A stretch of 64,000 nucleotides of DNA, from contig NZ_JALCZO010000001.1 in NCBI RefSeq assembly GCF_023555495.1, positions 372,001 through 436,000 of the forward strand, given 5' to 3'. The translations under genes and the position numbers were made by a program. Source of the stretch: Polaribacter sp. Z022. GTDB taxonomy: Bacteria > Bacteroidota > Bacteroidia > Flavobacteriales > Flavobacteriaceae. The notes under the pieces are model-generated. The model saw only the letters and a list, made by a program, of their open reading frames with translations, searched no databases and was not told where the DNA came from. The number at the start of each line of letters is the position of its first letter. Within the stretch, counting starts at the first letter, position 1. Of the stretch, positions 60,240 to 64,000 are shown piece after piece.

Positions 60240-61397
60240 ATGAACGATTTAAAAATTGTTAAAATAGAATTATTTAAAGCACCTCCACGTTGGTTATTTT
60301 TAAAAATAACAACTCAATCTGGAATAATTGGTTGGGGAGAACCTGTGGTTGAAGGTAAAGCTGATTCTGTTGCTGCTTGTGTAAAAGAATTAGAAAAATA
60401 TTTAATTGGTAGAGATGCTAGTAAAATAGAAGATATTTGGCAAGTATTATACAGAGGTGGATTCTATAGAGGTGGTGCAATTTTAATGAGTGCAATTTCT
60501 GGGATAGATCAGGCTTTATGGGATATAAAAGGAAAACACTTGGGCGTACCAGTTCATGAACTTTTAGGTGGTGCTGTTCGTAATAAAATGAAAATGTATT
60601 GTTGGATTGGTGGAGACAATCCAGATGTAGTATTAGAACAAGCACATCAAAAAGTAAAAGATGGTTTTAAAGCTGTAAAGATGAATGCTACAGGAGCTAT
60701 GGAATGGGTTTCTTCTATGAAAGATGTTAAAAAAATAGCTCATAATATTAAACTTTTAAGAGAAGAGTTTGGATATGATTTAGATATTGGTTTAGACTTT
60801 CATGGTAGAGTTCACAAACCAATGGTTAAAAGATTAATTGATGAGTTGGCTCCTTATGAACCAATGTTTATTGAAGAACCTGTTTTAACAGAAAACAATG
60901 ATGCTTTAAAACACATTTATGGTTATACAAGTATACCAATTGCTACTGGTGAACGTATGTTTTCTAGATGGGATTTTAAAGATGTTTTACACCAAGGTGT
61001 TGTAGATATTATTCAACCAGATTTAAGTCATGCAGGTGGTATTTCTGAAGTTAGACGTATTGCTACAATGGCAGAAGCTTATGATATTACTTTAGCTCCA
61101 CATTGTCCATTAGGACCAGTTGCTTTAGCTTCTTGTTTACATGTAGATTTTGTATCTGCCAATGCAATTATACAAGAAAGTAGTATTGGCATACATTATA
61201 ATAAAGGGTATGATATTTTAGATTATATGTCTAATCCAGAAGTATTTGATGTAAAAGATGGTTATATAGATTTACTTAAAAAACCAGGTTTAGGTGTTGA
61301 TATTGATGAGGATAAACTAAGAGAGGCTCAAAAAATTGGTCATGATTGGTCTAACCCAATTTGGAGACATGAAGATGGAAGTTTTGCTGAATGGTAA
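60240..61397 (+). CDS. dgoD: D-galactonate dehydratase
   Basis: 385 residues, mandelate racemase/enolase superfamily. The N-terminal PPRWLFLKI and GWGEPVVEGKA and the motifs MYRGGFYRGG-like (LYRGGFYRGGAI), GLDFHGRVHKPM, FIEEPV, ATGERMFSRWDF, QPDLSHAGGISE and APHCPLGPVALASC closely follow E. coli DgoD. Metal ligands are D of GLDFH, E of FIEEP and E of GERMF; the catalytic His pair is in FHGR and APHCP. It dehydrates D-galactonate to 2-keto-3-deoxygalactonate. Confidence 0.95.
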   Translation: MNDLKIVKIELFKAPPRWLFLKITTQSGIIGWGEPVVEGKADSVAACVKELEKYLIGRDASKIEDIWQVLYRGGFYRGGAILMSAISGIDQALWDIKGKHLGVPVHELLGGAVRNKMKMYCWIGGDNPDVVLEQAHQKVKDGFKAVKMNATGAMEWVSSMKDVKKIAHNIKLLREEFGYDLDIGLDFHGRVHKPMVKRLIDELAPYEPMFIEEPVLTENNDALKHIYGYTSIPIATGERMFSRWDFKDVLHQGVVDIIQPDLSHAGGISEVRRIATMAEAYDITLAPHCPLGPVALASCLHVDFVSANAIIQESSIGIHYNKGYDILDYMSNPEVFDVKDGYIDLLKKPGLGVDIDEDKLREAQKIGHDWSNPIWRHEDGSFAEW

Positions 61398-61423
61398 AAT
61401 AATTATTATTTAAGATAAAAAAG

Positions 61424-61458
61424 AAAACTCAAGATTTTATATAATCTTGAGTTTTGTC
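61424..61458 (+). terminator. Terminator after dgoD
   Basis: A 12-bp stem AAAACTCAAGAT (61424-61435) / ATCTTGAGTTTT (61444-61455), then T-rich. Confidence 0.85.
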
Positions 61459-61477
61459 TTTTTATAGAAATTATATA

Positions 61478-62653
61478 CTATTTATTAACTGCTTTAAATT
61501 GATCTTTTAATGAAACTCCATATATAGCTTCTAATTCTTTTACACTTTTTTTATAAAATTTAGTTGCTGGTGGCAAACTAAAATTTTCCCAAAAACTAGC
61601 ATTGTAATTTGCTTTAATATCTCCAATATCTTCATTAAAAGTTTTATATTCTGAAGCTTTAATTGTTTTACTGTCTTTTTTTACACCTAAAACAAAAACC
61701 TCATGTTTATAAGATTCATTTACAAATTCTTTATCGGTTCTTAAAATAGCTTTTTGTTTGCTATTTATAAACACTTTACCATTTCTTGTTCTATTATGAT
61801 AACTTAAGTGTAACTTACCATCTGCATCTTTTTTATATACATAAAGAGCGCTTAATATAGAAGTTTCTACTCTATATACTCCATAAGTATCCATACCCAC
61901 ATACAACCTAACAAACCTTCTGTTATTACCTTTAAACCTTCCTTCTACAATTAAAACATCTTCTCCATCATAAGAGGTATCTCCTTTACGTTTCCAATTG
62001 TAATCTTTTAAACGAAAATCATTTCTTAGCGGACTAAATCTGGTTATTACATTTATAGGATGCCCTTTTAATTTTTTCTTTACAAATCTATAATCTGCAG
62101 ATTTTCTTGCAGCAACAATTTCTACTCCTAAAAACTTTCCTTCTAATGGTCCTTTATCTAATACATTAATGTAATGCTCTACTAAAAATCTTGCTTTGCC
62201 TTCTTCTACAGAAAACCTTCTGTATAAAATATTTAATTGATGTTCATCGTTTATAGTTGTTTTCCATAATTTTTTAATAGCAAGTTTTGCATAATCTTTT
62301 GGTTTTTTACTTAAAACTATTTCATCTAAAGACATTACTGCTTCTTTAATAACAATCTTCTTTTCTTTTAAATTGATAAAATCTTGAACCTTAATTTTAA
62401 AAGTTTCGAAACCTATACTAGAAACTTCTAAAAAATCTGACAGATTGTTTTTTGATACAAATAATAAAAATGTACCTTCTTCTGTAGTAGCTGTACCTAG
62501 AGATTTTGATGGTATTCCTATAGCTGCATAAGGTATTGGCTCGTTATTTTCATCAACTACTAAACCATTTAATTTAATATTTTTTTGTGAATGAATTGAG
62601 AAAGAAAAACCAATAATAAAAAGAAATAATAAATATTTTTTAAAAAATTGCAT
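61478..62653 (-). CDS. Carboxypeptidase-regulatory-like domain protein
   Basis: 391 residues with a signal peptide (about 1-22, HSQ). An N-terminal CarboxypepD_reg-like domain (about 25-105: LNGLVVDENNEPIPYAAIGI...LGTATTEEGTF) and a DUF5686-like, possibly outer-membrane part. Common in Flavobacteria; role unknown. Confidence 0.85.
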   Translation of the reverse strand: MQFFKKYLLFLFIIGFSFSIHSQKNIKLNGLVVDENNEPIPYAAIGIPSKSLGTATTEEGTFLLFVSKNNLSDFLEVSSIGFETFKIKVQDFINLKEKKIVIKEAVMSLDEIVLSKKPKDYAKLAIKKLWKTTINDEHQLNILYRRFSVEEGKARFLVEHYINVLDKGPLEGKFLGVEIVAARKSADYRFVKKKLKGHPINVITRFSPLRNDFRLKDYNWKRKGDTSYDGEDVLIVEGRFKGNNRRFVRLYVGMDTYGVYRVETSILSALYVYKKDADGKLHLSYHNRTRNGKVFINSKQKAILRTDKEFVNESYKHEVFVLGVKKDSKTIKASEYKTFNEDIGDIKANYNASFWENFSLPPATKFYKKSVKELEAIYGVSLKDQFKAVNK

Positions 62654-62699
62654 GTTTACAAATTATGAATTCTTGAGTAAGATAATCATTTTAAGACAT

Positions 62700-62735
62700 A
62701 AAAAAACTCCTTAGTATAACACTAAGGAGTTTATA
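62700..62735 (-). terminator. Terminator after sdhB
   Basis: A 12-bp stem AAACTCCTTAGT (62704-62715) / ACTAAGGAGTTT (62721-62732), T's on the minus-strand side. Confidence 0.85.
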
Positions 62736-62782
62736 TTATAATTTCGAAATAACTAATAAAGTCAATTTCGTTTTAATTACTA

Positions 62783-63541
62783 TTATTGAATTTTAGCTTT
62801 CATAAGCTCTCTATTCATTCTTGCAATGTTGTCTAAAGAAATTCCTTTAGGACACTCAACCTCACAAGCACCTGTATTTGTACAGTTTCCAAAACCTTCT
62901 AAATCCATTTGTGCAACCATGTTTTGAACACGATCTGCAGCTTCTACTTGACCTTGAGGTAATAAAGCATATTGAGATACTTTTGCTCCAACAAATAACA
63001 TTGCAGAAGAGTTTTTACAAGTTGCTACACAAGCACCACAACCAATACAAGTTGCTGCATCCATAGCTTCATCTGCTGCATGTTTAGAAATAGGAATATT
63101 GTTAGCATCTTGTGTATTACCAGAAGTGTTTACAGAAATGTAACCACCTGCTTGTTGAATACGCTCAAAAGCATTTCTATCTACAATTAAATCTTTAATT
63201 ACAGGAAATGCAGCAGCTCTAAATGGCTCTATTGTAATAGTATCTCCATCTTTAAACATACGCATGTGTAACTGACAAGTTGTAATACCTCTATCTGGTC
63301 CATGAGCTTCTCCATTTATGTACATAGAACACATACCACAAATACCTTCTCTACAATCATGATCAAAAGCAACAGGTTCTTCACCAGCATTAACTAACTG
63401 CTCATTTAAAACATCCATCATTTCTAAAAAAGACATATGTTCTGAAATATCGGTTACTTTATAATCGACCATTTGACCCTTTGTACTTGAGTCTTTTTGT
63501 CTCCAAATTTTTAACGTTAAATTCATTCCTTTACCTGACAT
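62783..63541 (-). CDS. sdhB: Succinate dehydrogenase/fumarate reductase iron-sulfur subunit
   Basis: 252 residues (an ATG 5 codons into the frame, MNLTLKIW, is an alternative). CREGICGMC binds the 2Fe-2S cluster, [11 protein letters not shown] the 4Fe-4S, and [12 protein letters not shown] the 3Fe-4S cluster. It passes electrons from SdhA to the membrane anchor. 7 bases after sdhA. Confidence 0.97.
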   Translation of the reverse strand: MSGKGMNLTLKIWRQKDSSTKGQMVDYKVTDISEHMSFLEMMDVLNEQLVNAGEEPVAFDHDCREGICGMCSMYINGEAHGPDRGITTCQLHMRMFKDGDTITIEPFRAAAFPVIKDLIVDRNAFERIQQAGGYISVNTSGNTQDANNIPISKHAADEAMDAATCIGCGACVATCKNSSAMLFVGAKVSQYALLPQGQVEAADRVQNMVAQMDLEGFGNCTNTGACEVECPKGISLDNIARMNRELMKAKIQ

Positions 63542-63548
63542 ATCTTTC

Positions 63549-64000
63549 TTATTTATATGAACGTTGTTTCAATTCAATATCGTTAAACTCTAATTCTTCT
63601 TTGTGTAAAACTGCGTCTGCAGGTTCTCCTTTATACTCCCAAGCAGAAACAAATGCAAATTCTTTGTCATTACGTTTTGCTTCTCCTTTTTGTGGTCCAT
63701 CTTCTTCTGCAGATTCTTCTCTAAAGTGACCTCCACAAGACTCAGCTCTTACTAAAGCATCTTTAGCAAATAATTCTCCTAATTCTAAGAAGTCTGCAAC
63801 TCTACCTGCTTTTTCTAACTCAGGATTCATTTCATCTTTTCCTCCAGGAACTTTTACATCTTTCCAGAATTCTTCACGAATGGCTTTAATTTCTACCATT
63901 GCTTCTTCTAAACCTTTAGCATTTCTAGACATACCTGCTTTATCCCACATTACTTTTCCAAGTTTTTTGTGGAAATAATCTACAGATTTTGTTCCTTTAT
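63549..64000 (-). CDS. sdhA: Succinate dehydrogenase flavoprotein subunit, 5' part outside window
   Basis: The frame is open to the window edge; about 150 C-terminal residues are visible (..[27 protein letters not shown]...[19 protein letters not shown]...ELKQRSYK). The [12 protein letters not shown] motif is the SdhA/FrdA C-terminal signature. It forms an operon with sdhB. Confidence 0.96.
   Translation of the reverse strand, partial: KGTKSVDYFHKKLGKVMWDKAGMSRNAKGLEEAMVEIKAIREEFWKDVKVPGGKDEMNPELEKAGRVADFLELGELFAKDALVRAESCGGHFREESAEEDGPQKGEAKRNDKEFAFVSAWEYKGEPADAVLHKEELEFNDIELKQRSYK

Overview
The window is very AT-rich chromosomal DNA from a marine-type member of the Flavobacteriaceae (Bacteroidota; Polaribacter/Tenacibaculum-like). 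The signs are a type IX secretion sorting domain, an IPExxxVDY protein next to pyk and rnc, an acpP-fabF-rnc run, promoters of the Bacteroidota TTG/TAnnTTTG kind, SusD-less lipoproteins with FAC/CCN lipoboxes, and a class I lanthipeptide leader of the Bacteroidota type. No rRNA, tRNA or CRISPR array was found.

Region 1 (1-7.25 kb, +): the 3' end of an RHS/YD-repeat polymorphic toxin, an overlapping candidate immunity gene, a chimeric YD-repeat/leucine-rich-repeat protein with a type IX secretion tail, and a fibronectin-III-like lipoprotein. The last three are linked by 4-11 bp overlaps and end at a strong terminator.

Region 2 (7.3-19.07 kb, +): a defence island. A type I restriction-modification operon runs hsdM, hsdS, a RloC/PrrC-like ATPase with a possible anticodon-nuclease triad, an unknown gene, a PD-(D/E)XK nuclease, an AlbA_2/Schlafen-type ATP-binding protein, and hsdR. 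HsdR carries an in-frame GIY-YIG nuclease domain between its own nuclease and helicase domains. A near-consensus promoter drives the set.

Region 3 (19.07-26.1 kb): a mobile-element module. Minus-strand genes include hypothetical proteins, two tandem paralogous small proteins, an adenine methylase, a RadC-type protein and a VirD4/TraG-like ATPase. Plus-strand genes are a tyrosine recombinase and a RepO-like replication protein. It is followed by a decayed ssb.

Region 4 (26.1-45.8 kb): a bacteriocin/RiPP island lying between an ssb pseudogene on the left and a pair of ssb copies on the right. The minus-strand half is a class I lanthipeptide locus: split LanB, TPR-AraC regulator, a 55-aa precursor hidden at 28232-28399, and a subtilase lipoprotein. 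No LanC is present. The plus-strand half holds two HlyD adaptors, an HTH regulator, four double-glycine-leader peptides (two of them resembling a two-peptide bacteriocin), an exported HExxH protein, two C39-peptidase ABC exporters, and a broken C39 duplicate with its catalytic Cys changed to Tyr. A RelE/ParE-type toxin-antitoxin pair sits between the C39 duplicates. The promoter-plus-leader segment is duplicated (about 297 bp, 34976 and 36906).

Region 5 (45.9-64 kb): mostly housekeeping. It holds a GNAT acetyltransferase, a GIDE-domain membrane protein, a CBS protein, an M28 peptidase, pyk, rnc, fabF, acpP, purN, rnhA, a TlpA-like lipoprotein, a small XRE regulator, a galactonate/sugar-acid cluster (lactonase, SDR, dgoD), a carboxypeptidase-regulatory-domain protein, and sdhB with the 3' end of sdhA. 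A repeated 50-bp motif and a decayed ORF lie at 57.5-57.95 kb.
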